Source of the DNA: Trachythela sp. YZ-2020
Lineage: Eukaryota > Cnidaria > Anthozoa > Malacalcyonacea > Clavulariidae
Assembly: GCA_016169945.1 (NCBI GenBank)
Contig: JADLSH010000363.1
Location: 4,580,001 to 4,644,000 of the forward strand
Length of the DNA: 64,000 nucleotides
Direction of reading: 5' to 3'
Shown: piece by piece, positions 48,034 to 58,704 of the stretch
Layout of the letters: every line of letters starts with the position of its first letter
Numbering within the stretch: position 1 is the stretch's first letter
Position numbers and translations under genes: made by a program
Notes under the pieces: model-generated
Told to the model about the DNA's origin: nothing
The model's input: only the letters and a program-made list of their open reading frames with translations
Databases searched by the model: none

Positions 48034-49489
48034 TACATAGAACGAAATACAATCAAGAACATTAATGGGTAATTGACAAAGACCGTGCATGCTTAGTTTT
48101 GTTATCATACTATATAATATTTTGAACAGACTTTGACGTGGTTGTGCGAATTAGAAACCGCCTAACTGCTAATTAAGTCTCATGAGTGAATGAACTTAAA
48201 TCATTTGCACTTTATCGTATCTACATGTACCTTATATTTACAGTTCAACTTTTTAGTTTGTTTGTTCAGTGAACTTCAACTTACAGTGAACAATTTACAG
48301 TTCAACTTTTTAGTTTTTGTTTTGTTTGTTTTAGTTTGTTAGATTGTTAGTTAGATTGTTAGTTAGTTGGTGTTATAGTTAGTTAGTTAAGGAGTTAGTT
48401 AGTTAGTTATGTGACGAAAGGCGATTTAAGGAAAAATTGGGAAGCGATGCGATTTAAGCCGAGTTGAGGTCCCAGGTATACATGCATACTGGGTTTGCAT
48501 TCTGGGTTTGCATTTAATTAGTCGGCGATAACGCCGCGTACAGAAATTTACAAATTAGCGACGAACGGTTGAAGTTGGCAAGTAAAAAGCTGCTTCTTAC
48601 ACAAATCTTATTTTGTTTTTAACATAAAATTATCAATTGTCCAACTATATAAAGTGAGTATGCTATTGTGTACTCTTTTAGCTTTGATTTACTGTAACAT
48701 TCAACCTTAGACGTTCACAAACGAAATTTTCAAAATTGCTTTTCGAGGATAAATTTTATACTTCGCACTTGCTTTTGCAATGAAGTTTTTGAGATTTAAT
48801 GTTTTTTTATTTTTCTATAACATATTTGAATCAATACTAAAATACTCTTAAAGATCAATCAATGTTGTATTGACCACACAGAATGATCTACACATTTTCA
48901 AATTCACAAACTATACTGCATGCTATGTTAAAAAATCGGCAAAGCAAGCATGCAAAATAGACACTTGCCTGTTTAAAACGCTCCTTTTTCGGTCTTTCGA
49001 CTTTTTCTCCTCTTGTTAATTTGTCCTCTAAATAATTTTCATTTATCTTGTTTTGGAGACATAGAGACTTACTTATAAAATGAGTGCAAAACTAATTTTG
49101 AAAAAAGTTTGCAAAATGGAAGTCTTCTCTCGGCTTGAACTTGCGCATGCGCATAACTTACGAAAAGGTCCTGTCCAGTCCAGTCCTGTCCATGACAAAA
49201 AATCGGGGATTAATTAATTACTTAACTGCAACTAATGCTGTTGTGGACGTGAGTCTACTTCTATGAATTATAACCCACCCTGTAAAAATTCCGTGTTTGT
49301 TAGAGGAGTACCCAGAGAAAGCCCACGATTTTCGGAAGAGCGTTGACTGACTCTTTTCTCATAAGTATCATGAGTCTGCAGGGAGAATCGAAAACAACGA
49401 CTGCGCCACCGAGACGGAACTGAGTACAGCTGGTTTCAGCTGGTATAACAATATCAACAGCCTTCTAATTAGAAAAAGATCCTTAAACT
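48034..49489. other. No gene recognised; TTAG microsatellite inside
   Basis: AT-rich. (TTAG)n and TTTGTTTTAG-type runs lie at about 48300-48410, with a nearby duplicated ACAGTTCAACTTTTTAGTTT phrase (48240-48320). A possible promoter region for the next gene begins near 49140. Confidence 0.5.
49142..49153. promoter_or_regulatory. NRF-1-type site
   Basis: TGCGCATGCGCA, the full palindromic NRF-1/Ewg consensus, about 350 bp upstream of the ATG at 49490. NRF-1 sites are typical of animal promoters; use here is inferred from position only. Confidence 0.35.
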
Positions 49490-50072
49490 ATGTTTTTCCT
49501 AAAAAGTACTCAGTTGTTTAACGACGCTTATAGTTGCAACATGGTTCGTGGCTTTAGTTTTCGACTCTTGTATCGAGTCGTTTTCTTTTGCTTCTGTTTG
49601 ATTTTCGCCTGTTTCTACCATAGTGGTGGTTCAGGGTATACCAGGCGGGAGTACGAAACAGAACCGAGCAAATTAAAGGAAGAATTGAATGGCAAGCCCA
49701 TAAATGGCGAAGTTTTCCTGGAACAAGACGAATGGATTCATAACTTGACAGAAGATGCTAAACAAATTGATGGCGCTGAGGCGCGGAAGAAAACTGATCT
49801 TTCAAGGATGGGAGAAGGTAAATTTCGAAAATATGAGAATATTCGCGCTTCAAGAAGGAGTAATAAATTATTAATCATACTAAATTCGTTTTTTAGAATC
49901 TGTGATGAAAACACTCCGAAGTAATGGAATAAGAAAGAGCTCAGAACTGTCTTTTTTAATTCAGAACAAATTCACTTTAAAAGTTGCAATAAACCCGCAC
50001 AAACCATCTTCGTCTACCAAGAGCTTTACAATGTGCTTAAAGATTTTAAAGTTCTATTTTTGCCATCAATGC
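49490..50072 (+). CDS. Leader exon with signal sequence, plus phase-matched second exon
   Basis: Two ATGs are possible (49490, 49541). From the second the product starts MVRGFSFRLLYR, followed by a hydrophobic stretch VVFFCFCLIFACFY and small residues (SGGSG), a good signal peptide or anchor. A charged part follows with one N-glycosylation site (NLT). A donor at 49818 (GAAG/GTAAAT, phase 1) and an acceptor after 49896 (TTTTTTAG) join in frame, adding about 58 residues (ESVMKTLRSNGIRKSSELSF and on) before a stop at about 50073. It lies just upstream of the Methuselah-like membrane region and may be that gene's extracellular start, but the next junction could not be placed. No domain is recognised. 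Confidence 0.45.
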
Positions 50073-50128
50073 AGGTTATAACTAAGAACAATTATGGTGG
50101 GTCGTAAAAAAACATTAAGATTTATATA

Positions 50129-51394
50129 GCACCATTAAGCGCTTTAGCGCTTTCTTTCATTTGTTTGTTATTGTTGTTGATAGTTTATGGCTTGCTTACA
50201 GAACTGCGCACTCTTCCAGGTTTGAATTTAATGAGTTTAAGCTGCGCCCTTTTGTTGTGGCAGATTTATCGTGCAGTATTTTTTCGTTGTATATGCGCGT
50301 AGGCAGAGTGTATAATGTACCGTGTGCCCAGCTGATAATAGACAGGTTAAGATACCCCGGTTCCGATTTACGGGTACGGGTGATGCACCCGTACCCGTAC
50401 CCGTAAACCGAGTTACGGCTTGCGACTTAAGAGCCCGAAATATTTCGGGCTACAAATACCGAGCGAATATATTTCCAATTTTAAGAAGTAAAAATAGCTA
50501 TCTTGTAGTAGGCTATTTGTTTAATAAATTTAACATGTGATGAAAATACTTACACGCTTCTCCATTCCTCAAACAATTCTTCAATGCCCTTCACTTTCTT
50601 GTCTAAAATTTACCCGTTCGACTCTTACGTGTAGACCATGGTTTACCGCGGGAAAACGGGTAGGAATTACGGGTAAACATGCTGACATCAGCAAAAATTT
50701 GTAAACAAAATGGCGACACCCGTACCGGTAAACCGGAACCGGGGTATCTTAACCTCTCTATTAACAAATAAGTTTACTACGTACAACATACTTATGAACG
50801 CTGCTGTTAATATCTATCACTTAAGAAAAACCTTTTGTGGCAATGCTCTGCATGGTGAGATCTGATGAAAACAAGTTGAAAACCCTTTTAAAGTATAGTC
50901 TCTTTAGCTGGGGTGTTCCTGTCATTGTAACTATTGTATACATCGCACTAGTAAAGGTAAATATTTTAAGGTTTTATCAACTCATTACTGGTACTTGTGC
51001 CAATGGACATCCTGATTGGTTAGCTGTTATGGAACAATATGTTCTTCCATTTGGTCTTTTGTTGTATCTTATTGCAATGTTCTCCTTCACTGCTGATCGG
51101 ATTCGCCAAAAACTCAAGGCAAGCAGTAGCATTGCACATACATCGAATATTGTTAAAAATCGGAAAAGCTTTGTTCTATTGCTTAAGCTGTCAACCACTA
51201 TTGCCATAAGCTGTACTCCTCTTATATTTGAAAACCTGCATTTTTATTTTCATATCAAGATGGCATTACTTACTGTAACGTGGTTTAGTGGTGTCTACGT
51301 TGGTATTGCGTTTGTCTTTACACGAAAAAAATACCAACTGCTTAAGAAGAAATATTTCCCAGCAAAAAATAAGCCAGTTAACGTGAAACGTTAA
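50129..51394 (+). pseudogene. Methuselah-like (7tm_2-type) GPCR, split and frame-broken
   Basis: From 50129 one frame reads PLSALALSFICLLLLLIVYG then LLTELRTLPGLNLMSLSCAL, the TM1-TM2 pattern of Methuselah-like receptors, to a stop near 50300. A 428-bp palindromic element (50336-50763) follows. A second piece (NIYHLRKTF, about 50800-50830, another frame) is the end of TM3 and its loop. After one more frame jump, 50843-51394 gives YSLFSWGVPVIVTIVY (TM4), a Cys-containing loop (TGTCANGHPDW), QYVLPFGLLLYLIAMF (TM5), LLLKLSTTIAISCTPLIFE (TM6) and MALLTVTWFSGVYVGIAF (TM7), then a basic tail. ATGs in the last part are at 50843 and 50852. Most of TM3 is not found. Unless introns rescue it, the gene is inactive. 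The class call rests on TM2 and the WGVP of TM4. Confidence 0.65.
50336..50763. mobile_element. 428-bp palindromic MITE inside the GPCR locus
   Basis: Inverted ends: left TAATAGACAGGTTAAGATAC and on through CCCCGGTTCC; right, read in reverse complement, TAATAGAGAGGTTAAGATAC and CCCCGGTTCC. The ends match over about 50 bp with a few changes. The interior shows words such as CGGGTACGGGT and no coding. The target duplication could not be fixed because the outermost bases are themselves palindromic. Confidence 0.8.
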
Positions 51395-51420
51395 AGAAAG
51401 TGTGGCAAGGTAAGTACGTT

Positions 51421-52705
51421 TGTATGTAAGCAAGCAACCAACCAACCAACCAACCAGTCAATCAACCAATCAATCAATCAAATCTTTATTTAAACATGGT
51501 GGTTTCATCAGGCTTTACAATAAGTTTTAATCTACATTAGGGGCGGACCATTAGATTTTTGAGGGGGGGGTTGGAAGAATTGCTCTCGGAAGGAAAAAAA
51601 ATTTTCCCTGCCAAGTAGTGCAAGCATTTTCTTTTAACCAAAAGGATGTGCATGGATTTTTTTTTCGAATCTTGAATATTGCATGATATTTTTTTTGGTC
51701 ACATTTAAATTTTTCTCCACAAGTACTTTTGTATTAAGAAGATAATTATTTTGAATCGGGTGGATAATTCGACTGAGACGAATTTTATAATTCACCTGTC
51801 GAATTTAATCCAGTTATACGACGCATAAAATTAAATTATGCGTCGTACCAGGAACTTTATGGAGTTTAAATGATCTACGACTATGCGCGGCAGCTCGTCA
51901 ACGCACCTTCAAAACAAAGAAATTTTGGAATAATTTGTGGTCCTAGGAGTATTCTCAACTGCGTAGTCATGCTCAACACAACGTCAAACTACTATCACAT
52001 CCTTTAAGCAACGTGAAAGCTTGTTGAAAGTCCGACTCTAGCTCAGAAAGTGAAGCCTACATTGCGGAATTTGAAGGCATTCTTCGGTTAAATAAAAATA
52101 TTTGGCCGTGCGGTGGTGAAACTGGCAGTCAAGAATGCCTTCATGAGCTTGGGCAATGAGATTGGCTATATCATTTGCTATTTTTGGCTTCACATTTTGG
52201 TTTAATAAGTTTCAGAGTTCAGACTGAAGTTGGGCTTTCATGTATACAGCTCAGTAGACAAAAACTTCAACTTGCAAGATTTTTTAACCTCATCATTCCT
52301 GCACGATATATTTTTTTCGAACTTTCTGCGTAAAAAAAATTTTTTTCCTTGTTTCTGAGTCTGTAAGATATTTTTTTCCAAATTCTTCCACCCCCCCCCT
52401 CAAAAATCTAATGGTCGGCCCCTTAATACAACATGCAATAATATAACATACCTAATTATGTTGGAAATCTATTTTACATTGTACCCGTTTTCCATGAATG
52501 CCGTGCCTATCGAATATGGTCTTTCAACATTGGTCGAAATTCATTCAGAGATTCTGCTTGTCTTATATTGCTGGGTAAGCTGTTCCATAACGCCGCACCA
52601 CTATAGCTAAAGCTATTTTTTAAGATAATTGGTGCGGGTTAAAGGAACAGCAAGTTTGTTCACAGAGTCTTGAAGCAAGTAAGAAGTTACATCGTCGCGA
52701 TATGT
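51421..52705 (-). pseudogene. LINE (non-LTR retrotransposon) 3' end
   Basis: On the minus strand, 52705-52507 encodes the usual C-terminus of a LINE reverse-transcriptase protein: YRDDVTSYLLQDSVNKLAV, then SGAALWNSLPSNIRQAESL and NEFRPMLKDHIR with a stop at 52507-52509. One base too many in an A run breaks the frame between the two parts. Downstream comes a 3' untranslated part with AATAAA near 51487, then a tail of TGAT/TTGG repeats (51425-51480), as in CR1/L2-type LINEs with microsatellite tails. A Harbinger-like element has landed in the 3' region (51540-52422). The 5' part of the LINE is missing. Clade is not certain. Confidence 0.75.
51540..52422. mobile_element. Non-autonomous Harbinger-like element, 883 bp, nested in LINE
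   Basis: Inverted ends GGGGCGGACCATTAGATTTT plus TGAGGGGGG at the left, and AAAATCTAATGGTCGGCCCC preceded by CCCCCTCA at the right. TTA flanks both sides (51537-51539 and 52423-52425), matching the 3-bp TWA target duplication and G-rich ends known for PIF/Harbinger. Inner arms are rich in A/T runs. There is no transposase. The LINE sequence is continuous once this is removed. Confidence 0.75.
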
Positions 52706-52909
52706 AAATTTAGAACATAGATATTCTATCGGGAACGAGGTTATTTATCTCTTGGAGACCAATGGTGCAGTTCACTACTAGGCCTTCATGCATTTAACAG
52801 GTACAAACTGAACTTTACCAAAATAAATATTGTATATATTTCTAATTAACTATGCGATAGAGTTACATTTCTATCATACTCTTTCTTAGTTGTATTATTT
52901 TTTCTCCAG

Positions 52910-53551
52910 GTTGTGATACCACCAGTGCTTTCTACGGTAAAGGCAAAGTTACTGCTCTGAAAATCGCAAGAATGAAAGAAAAATATGCAGATCTCTTCTA
53001 GAACGTCGGCAGAGAAGCCACGCCATCGACACCACTGAAGGAGGGCTTGTATGGTTACGTGTGCCATCTTTACGGTTTTGAAGAGTGCTCCGACGTCAAC
53101 TCAGTCAGGTTTCAAATTTTTAAGGGTGGCAAATACGACTAAGAATCAATGCCACCAAATCAGGATTCGTTAGACCAGCACGTGAGTCGAGCAAACTACC
53201 AATGCTACATCTGGCGAAATGCATCGCAACCGTCATTGAACATGGATGGAACCTTTCTGCAACCACAGGTGGAAACTAGATGATTGTGGCAACGTCTTAG
53301 TCGACTGGACGATCATTCCTCCAGCCCCGGACTCGGTCCTGGAGTTTGCAAATTGCAAATGCAAGAAAGCCTGTCAAAACAACAGATGTTCCTGTCTGAA
53401 AGCAAAGCTGAAGTGTTCAGATATGTGCAAGTGCATTGGCTGTAAGAATAACAATGGCAATGTTGATGGAAACGATGAAAGTGATTCTAATACTTACGAT
53501 CGCGATGAACAAGATCATAGCTCAAGTGACATCAGCGAAGACGAATACTAA
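52910..53551 (+). pseudogene. C-terminal part of a multicopy GCDTTSAF / CXC (Tesmin-like) protein
   Basis: A TTTTTTCTCCAG acceptor (AG at 52908-52909) leads into GCDTTSAFYGKGKVTALKI, the signature of a protein family that I recall as common in cnidarian and other invertebrate genomes. The same frame gives YGYVCHLYGFEECSDVNSVR and SRANYQCYIWRNA but has in-frame stops after EKYADLF and GGKYD. A shift then leads to the frame at 53246-53551, with WKLDDCGNVLVDWTIIPPAP and a Cys-rich CXC-type motif (CKCKKACQNNRCSCL, CSDMCKCIGC), and an acidic Ser/Asp/Glu tail ending SEDEY. CXC modules bind zinc and DNA in Tesmin/TSO1 proteins. Two stops and a frameshift suggest a decayed copy. The family's own function, possibly mobile-element related, is not known to me. 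Confidence 0.65.
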
Positions 53552-53584
53552 GTCTCTCTTCAGATTAATAGATATATGTTATTT

Positions 53585-53735
53585 ACCGGTTGCGAGGTCC
53601 GGATGAGAAAAACTGTGCCCGAGGTCTTGAAAACGGCCCGAGCTCGGAGGGCGAGGGACGTTTTCAAGACCGAGCCCGATTCGGCCCGATTATAGGCCTT
53701 CGACCCTATAATCGGGCCGAAGCCTGCACGGAGTC
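53585..53735. repeat. Two consecutive GC-rich hairpins
   Basis: Hairpin 1 pairs AGGTCTTGAAAACG (53622-53635) with CGTTTTCAAGACC (53659-53671). Hairpin 2 pairs TCGGCCCGATTATAGG (53681-53696) with CCTATAATCGGGCCGA (53705-53720), perfect over 16 bp with an 8-base loop. Probably part of a foldback element. It lies just after the CXC frame and could also stop transcription, but that is speculation. Confidence 0.6.
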
Positions 53736-53869
53736 TATATCTTTACATATTAATTCTATTTTGTTATGATTGTTATGACTACTTTATTTTCCTTGGTTAA
53801 TATTTTGTTCACGTGACAGCTTTTATAGCGTTGTTATAAAAGCTGATGTAATGTGTTTATCTGTCTACT

Positions 53870-53957
53870 AATTTCTCCTGACGAAGGGCTTTAGCTCGAA
53901 ACGTCGAGATTTTGTTTATATCTTTTAGGCACACGCGAAGCAACCCTCAATTTGTTC
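53870..53957 (+). mobile_element. Penelope-type 3' fragment, copy 2
   Basis: From CTACTAATTTCTCC to CCCTCAATTTGTTC this is almost identical to the 101-bp insert at 44783-44883. No convincing target duplication is seen here. Confidence 0.65.
53874..53909 (+). ncRNA. Type I hammerhead ribozyme motif, copy 2
   Basis: Same core as the copy at 44797: TCTC, CTGACGA (53878-53884), GGGC-TTTA-GCTC hairpin, GAAA, CGTC with predicted cleavage after C53905, GAGA. All core bases are unchanged between the two copies, including the extra A before stem II. Confidence 0.6.
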
Positions 53958-55464
53958 CATATGTCCGTGGCCGACGCTGAATTAAAGTCTACGAAGTCAT
54001 ACTGTATGTCTGTATTATTATCCTTACACCACAATACTTCAAAAATATACATAGATCTATGTTAACTCTATGTATGATACAATACAATTCTTACAAGTTA
54101 TTTGTATATCACAGTTGAAGTCTGTAATGGAAATGAGAAATAAAGTTACCTTGGTTGTTTTTATACAGTGGTGTGCAAATAATTACTTACTATGGGTGAA
54201 CTAGAACTCGGTTCTGGCCAAACTTAAAATATTAGTGGTGCACCACTACTCAGTGGTGCACGAACGCAACAACAAAATATCAAAAAGCACAATTTGTCTA
54301 TATATAAATGTAAATTAAAGATTTATGGTAACAACCGTACTAATGTCCAAACAAATTGTAAATTTTTATATGTTAAAATGTCGTTTTCTGACCTTCAGAA
54401 TTCTGTAAAATCTTCCCCCAAAGTCCAGGAAATGGCATTTCAGAGACTCTAGATTTAAACATTTTCCGGGGGGCGTGCCCCCAGACCCCCTTGTGCCTTT
54501 GGCACTCGTACCAGCACTCGGACCGGGGCCCCCTGGTATAACGTTACGCCACTGCCACTACTCCTGCACTTTGAAGATATAATGGCCAGGTCATTCCCGG
54601 GAATTATCCAATCCCCAACTATTGAGGAAATTTCTGCCATCCAAAGGCAGGAGTGGGTAAATCCCATTTCTATATGGTAGTAGGATGTCTGTTTAATAGG
54701 ACATTAATTAACTGACTTTTATGAGGGTGCTGAAAGGATTGGTTGTGCACAACCCCTACATCCCCATCAATAAATACTACAATACCCGACTGCACAGTAG
54801 GTGACTGCCACTACCAAAAGCCTAGAAGACCTAGCAACTTTGCCAGGGGCAACTTGCAAGCCAGTAGACGGCTGTGGTATTAGTGTAAAGACTCTGACAG
54901 ACTGATACCATAATCTGTATATAATATGAAAGGATTGTAAAAGACCACCAAGTATAAATTCAATATATATAAACTTTTAAAACTCAGTTAATGCAATAAA
55001 AACACAAAGGCCCAAGCATGGCCAGTGCTGGAATAAAACAACAAAATTTATGTACACAATTGTCGGCCATTCAAAACGATTTTGATTGTATAATTTGTTG
55101 ATATATTTGGCAAATAACATACGTTTTTGATATAGTATATAATTCACACATTTACAAGCTATAAATATTTCTTACCGTAATTAACAAAAAGCCAATCTTT
55201 CCTCGACGTTGTAAAACAAGCCAAATGGCAGAAAAAATGAAAAATACCACGATCTTTTAGGCTTTAGCTCAAAAACAATATTTGTGCAAAAACCAGGATG
55301 GTGAAAGACTTTGTTTAAAGCTTAGGATCGCGGTTGGTCAGTGGCAAATACCATGGGGATTTCGGACCAGTTATCATGGAAATGGCGTCAAATCCGCCAT
55401 GTTTTTGGCTTCACTTTTCATTGCCGTGCACTCCCTCCAGTAATATAGTATAGCTCAGTGGCTC
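53958..55464. other. No gene; mobile-element debris
   Basis: AT-rich sequence with a GC-rich, locally self-complementary patch at about 54465-54560 (GGGGGGCGTGCCCCC and on), a form often seen in dispersed repeats. No coding sequence is supported. Confidence 0.5.
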
Positions 55465-55740
55465 AGTTACATGTAAAAAGTTTACTATGCGTACATTTGA
55501 CTTGGCGGTAATTTTTAGGTCAAACTGCTCGAACATTTTGTGGAGATCTTTTCTTGTTTTGTCTGCTAAACATGCTGATTTACTCTTTATAATAGCCAAA
55601 CCGTCATCTCTATATAGGCCGATGCTTTCTTTGCCAAATTTCTTACTCAGGTGGTTTAAAATGAAAAGGTCTACTAACTCACAAATTTCCGCGCCGTCGA
55701 AACTGCCCATTGTAACGTCAAACAAACTCTTGCTATCTTT
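55465..55740 (-). pseudogene. Reverse transcriptase fragment (Penelope-like, YRDD box)
   Basis: The minus-strand frame reads KDSKSLFDVTMGSFDGAEIC, then LVDLFILNHLSKKFGKE, IGLYRDDGLAIIKSKSA, LHKMFEQFDLKITAKSN and VRIVNFLHVT. YRDD is the catalytic box (two metal-binding Asp). The fragment covers the core palm region and is cut just after the following NFLxVT strand, after which unrelated sequence starts. By memory of similar cnidarian proteins I place it with Penelope-like elements that carry a C-terminal GIY-YIG nuclease. Fragments of such a nuclease lie on the same strand at 55847 and 56294, but on the 5' side, so order is not that of one element. Confidence 0.7.
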
Positions 55741-55846
55741 TTTTTTGGATAATCATCAGGCAGTGACAAGTATCGAAAGAAATGACCGCTTATATGCTTC
55801 TTGCCGGAATGTGAGGGTGTATGTGGGAGACAATGTGTGCATGTAT

Positions 55847-55988
55847 GGCACATATTTGTTACGATGACGACACCGTGAAATATTTTTCAGCTCTTTTTAT
55901 ACAGAATTTTTCTTCTAAACATAGCTAAATTGCATCGTTTTGATCCTCCCGTGTACGAAATAGAATGTTTTAAAATTTGCCAATTAAT
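55847..55988 (-). pseudogene. Penelope-type C-terminus remnant 1 (GIY-YIG side)
   Basis: INWQILKHSISYTGGSKRCN, then a damaged stretch, then CRHRNKYVP in another frame. This matches, as a degraded copy, the end of the nuclease region of the second remnant (SKRCxLC, xRHxNKF). At least one frameshift and a stop. Confidence 0.5.
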
Positions 55989-56293
55989 ACTGAAATCCTT
56001 ATTGTTTTCTTTCAAAGATGAAACAGCCTGTTGCAGACTAGTTTTGAGGTAAGCGAAAATCTATATTTTGCTCTAACTATATGTTGTCGAGCACTCTTTG
56101 CATTTCGTAGACATAAATATAGTAAAAATTTAAAAGATAACTAAAATATATACATGTGTATACACCATGTTTCACGCTTAATGCTAAAATTACTATTCAC
56201 AACGGTTTTTATTACTTCGGCGCTGATTCACTGGAGCGTGGGTCTTATTGTTCTCAAACTAATTGTTCTTAAACTATCTATTGTTCTGCTATA

Positions 56294-56529
56294 TTATTGT
56301 TCAGGTGGCGTCTCTTTGAAGTTGCGTAAGAGGAACTTGTTGACGTGGCGGTATTTAGAAACTAGTTCGTTGCGTTTATTCAAGAACGGGTAGTCCTGGA
56401 AAATGATGGGTTTTTTTCCGCGAGGCAGAGTTCGCATCTTTTTGATCCGTTTTTAAAAGGCATCGCTCTGTCAATGATTGACCACTCGATGGTGTAGTTA
56501 GTGATGTTTCTGTCTTGTAGGCCCCAAAT
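56294..56529 (-). pseudogene. Penelope-type C-terminus remnant 2 (GIY-YIG side)
   Basis: IWGLQDRNITNYTIEWSIID, then RAMPFKNGSKRCELCLAE. After a shift in an A run comes FLNKRNELVSKYRHVNKFLL with a stop after PPEQ (56294-56296). This is the typical end of the GIY-YIG-bearing Penelope protein as I know it, with the Cys pair RCELC and the NKRNEL...RHVNKF signature. The YIG part itself is not preserved upstream. Confidence 0.6.
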
Positions 56530-58242
56530 AGGCTACATTTATTTCATCAAATTATACAAACATTTGTCAGCTACTTAAAGTTTCATGCCTGGTTAAGGCA
56601 ATCCTCAGGTTAACACAGACGCACGCGACGCCATTTTGAATACTAATCACTCGCTATATAGGCCGGATAAGCTACTTACAATATGGTATATACTAGGGTA
56701 CCTGCAAGGTAGGGAATGCTGCGGGACTGTTATTATTCTTTAGCTTCTTGAAACAAACATGCAAACAAATATGCAACACAAATTATATTCAGTAGACCGT
56801 AATTATTGGCATTGACCCAGTGGCTTGCGCGCTGTCATTAGATGCATACCCTGGCATAGTTTGCAGGATGAGACAAGCTAAATATATCACGAAACATGAA
56901 AGACATCAAATTTTGTAACATCTATTTCAAAATATCAATATTTTCCATGTATTGTTCTTCCACATGGAATTCTCACATGAAACCCATGTTTACTGCGATG
57001 AGTAATTTGACACTGCCACGCAAGGAAATTTGCATATCTGTGATTTTGTGTCAAGTTCACACGGAGTCACAATCGTAGTAATCGTCAAGCGGCATACACG
57101 AAACATCACTTGATGCAAAATATGGAAATCAGCAAGAGAATGGATAGAAAACGCGAATGGATAGAAAAACCTTTTAAATACATCTCTATGTAAGACTTCC
57201 ATGCTTTACAGTACTAACAGCTCAAGCAAAGTCTATAGCACATTAGCAGAATATATAGTTTATATATAAACAGACACTGAATGTCTGAATCTAGCTGCGA
57301 TCGATTGTGTACTTTCAGGCTTCAGCGTTTCATAGATATATAAATTGAGATTGCCAACTTTCCAAAAAGGAGTAAACAAATGTAAACGTAACATATAAAC
57401 AAAAGACAAAATATCCTACCTTGAATGGTCAAAATAGACTTGAAAAAGCTTTAGAAATTCGATAAAAATTCGAAGACTCCGTCCGTCAAAATCGAAAAGC
57501 ACATGGAACTGAGCGAGTTTAATTGTTTAAAATTTGCGTTCTGCGCATAGCAAGCGCGCACGACCACAATTCCATGCGCTAAATAAAATTTACTTAAAAA
57601 CTCCCTCTCTGCATATATTAGGCTGCTGCTACGCTCGCTCGCTTCAGGCTCGCTCGCTCCGCAGCAATAAATGATTATTTTTCAGAACTGTTATTGTGAA
57701 TAGTTGATATCCGGGCAGAAAATGGGGGGGGAGGCAATGTTTGGAATAACGATAAAATTACTTTTTCTTGGTTATGGTGTTTCTTCAGAACTCGTCTCAG
57801 ACCGTAGAAATTAAGAATTTCTCCGTTGGAGCATGACCCGGATCGCCCTAGGCTTCTCCCGCCATTGGCGCTCTTGTACTGAATCTATGTGTGTTCCGCC
57901 CCCACTTCCCCCCAAAGTCAACACCCTGCCTACGCCACTGAGCTTGTCACGGTTGACTAAATCATATACATGTTGACACTCCATAAGAATTACAAGAAGA
58001 TACTTAGGATTGTAGTATATCTTAATATAATATGCTTATGGCTATATGCACCTCAAGGGTAATCAACTAGATATATTAATAACGTATAATATATATACAG
58101 CTATATATAGACATGTAAGATTGGAAGATAAACCAAACTCGGAAAGTGTGTACAAGAGTTTCCAAAAGTGAATACTGAATAAAAGTTGTGATTAAAAATT
58201 GTGACTAAAATTTATTCAAATTCTCGGTTGGCCATGCAATTA
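56530..58242. other. No gene recognised
   Basis: AT-rich sequence with scraps of dispersed repeats: a GCTCGCTCGCT duplication at about 57630-57660 and a G-run and TACGCCACTG-type fragment at 57720-57945. No frame with recognisable motifs. Confidence 0.5.
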
Positions 58243-58641
58243 CATCGTTTGCTACTCATTAAGATAAAACGGGCTACCATGTGCATGAACCAGCGACCAA
58301 TAAAACGTAGAGATATGCATGTTGGCGGATCTGATGCATGACACCCGTATTCAATACAAAAATTTGAATATGCATAATCATTCATTATCCTTTAAAGGTA
58401 TTCAACCCCAAGAAATAAACATACAATAGAATGGAAACGCGGGCCATACAAATCTAGAGATTAGTCATGCATCAGAGTGAAGAATGTATTCATTACAATG
58501 AAAACGTTATTGATTAATATTTTTAAGCACCAACAGGCGAACAACACCCACATGATCTTAATTGCCAACTGTGTGTTTGTAATAACAATAGAATTCATAT
58601 CATGTTCATTTAACACAAATGTCTTTTCAATTAAACACTAC
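58243..58641. repeat. Left terminal inverted repeat
   Basis: Matches the reverse complement of 60210-60624 with small indels and substitutions. Shared landmarks are GACACCCGTATTCAATAC, CCCCAAGAAATAAACATAC and CAATTAAACACTA. Any frames within it are incidental. Confidence 0.85.
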
Positions 58642-58704
58642 AAAATATGTGGGATATCAAGCAGGACATGTCATATATCCTTCAGCCCTGGATCGCCTCC
58701 CCGT

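Noticed and set aside
54455..54667. 70-codon minus-strand frame rich in Gly, Pro and Arg
   Set aside because: It lies in a GC-rich self-complementary repeat patch; the frame is a by-product of base composition.
57600..57665. GCTCGCTCGCT duplication as a hairpin or regulatory site
   Set aside because: The two copies are direct and not inverted; it looks like a scrap of a dispersed repeat.
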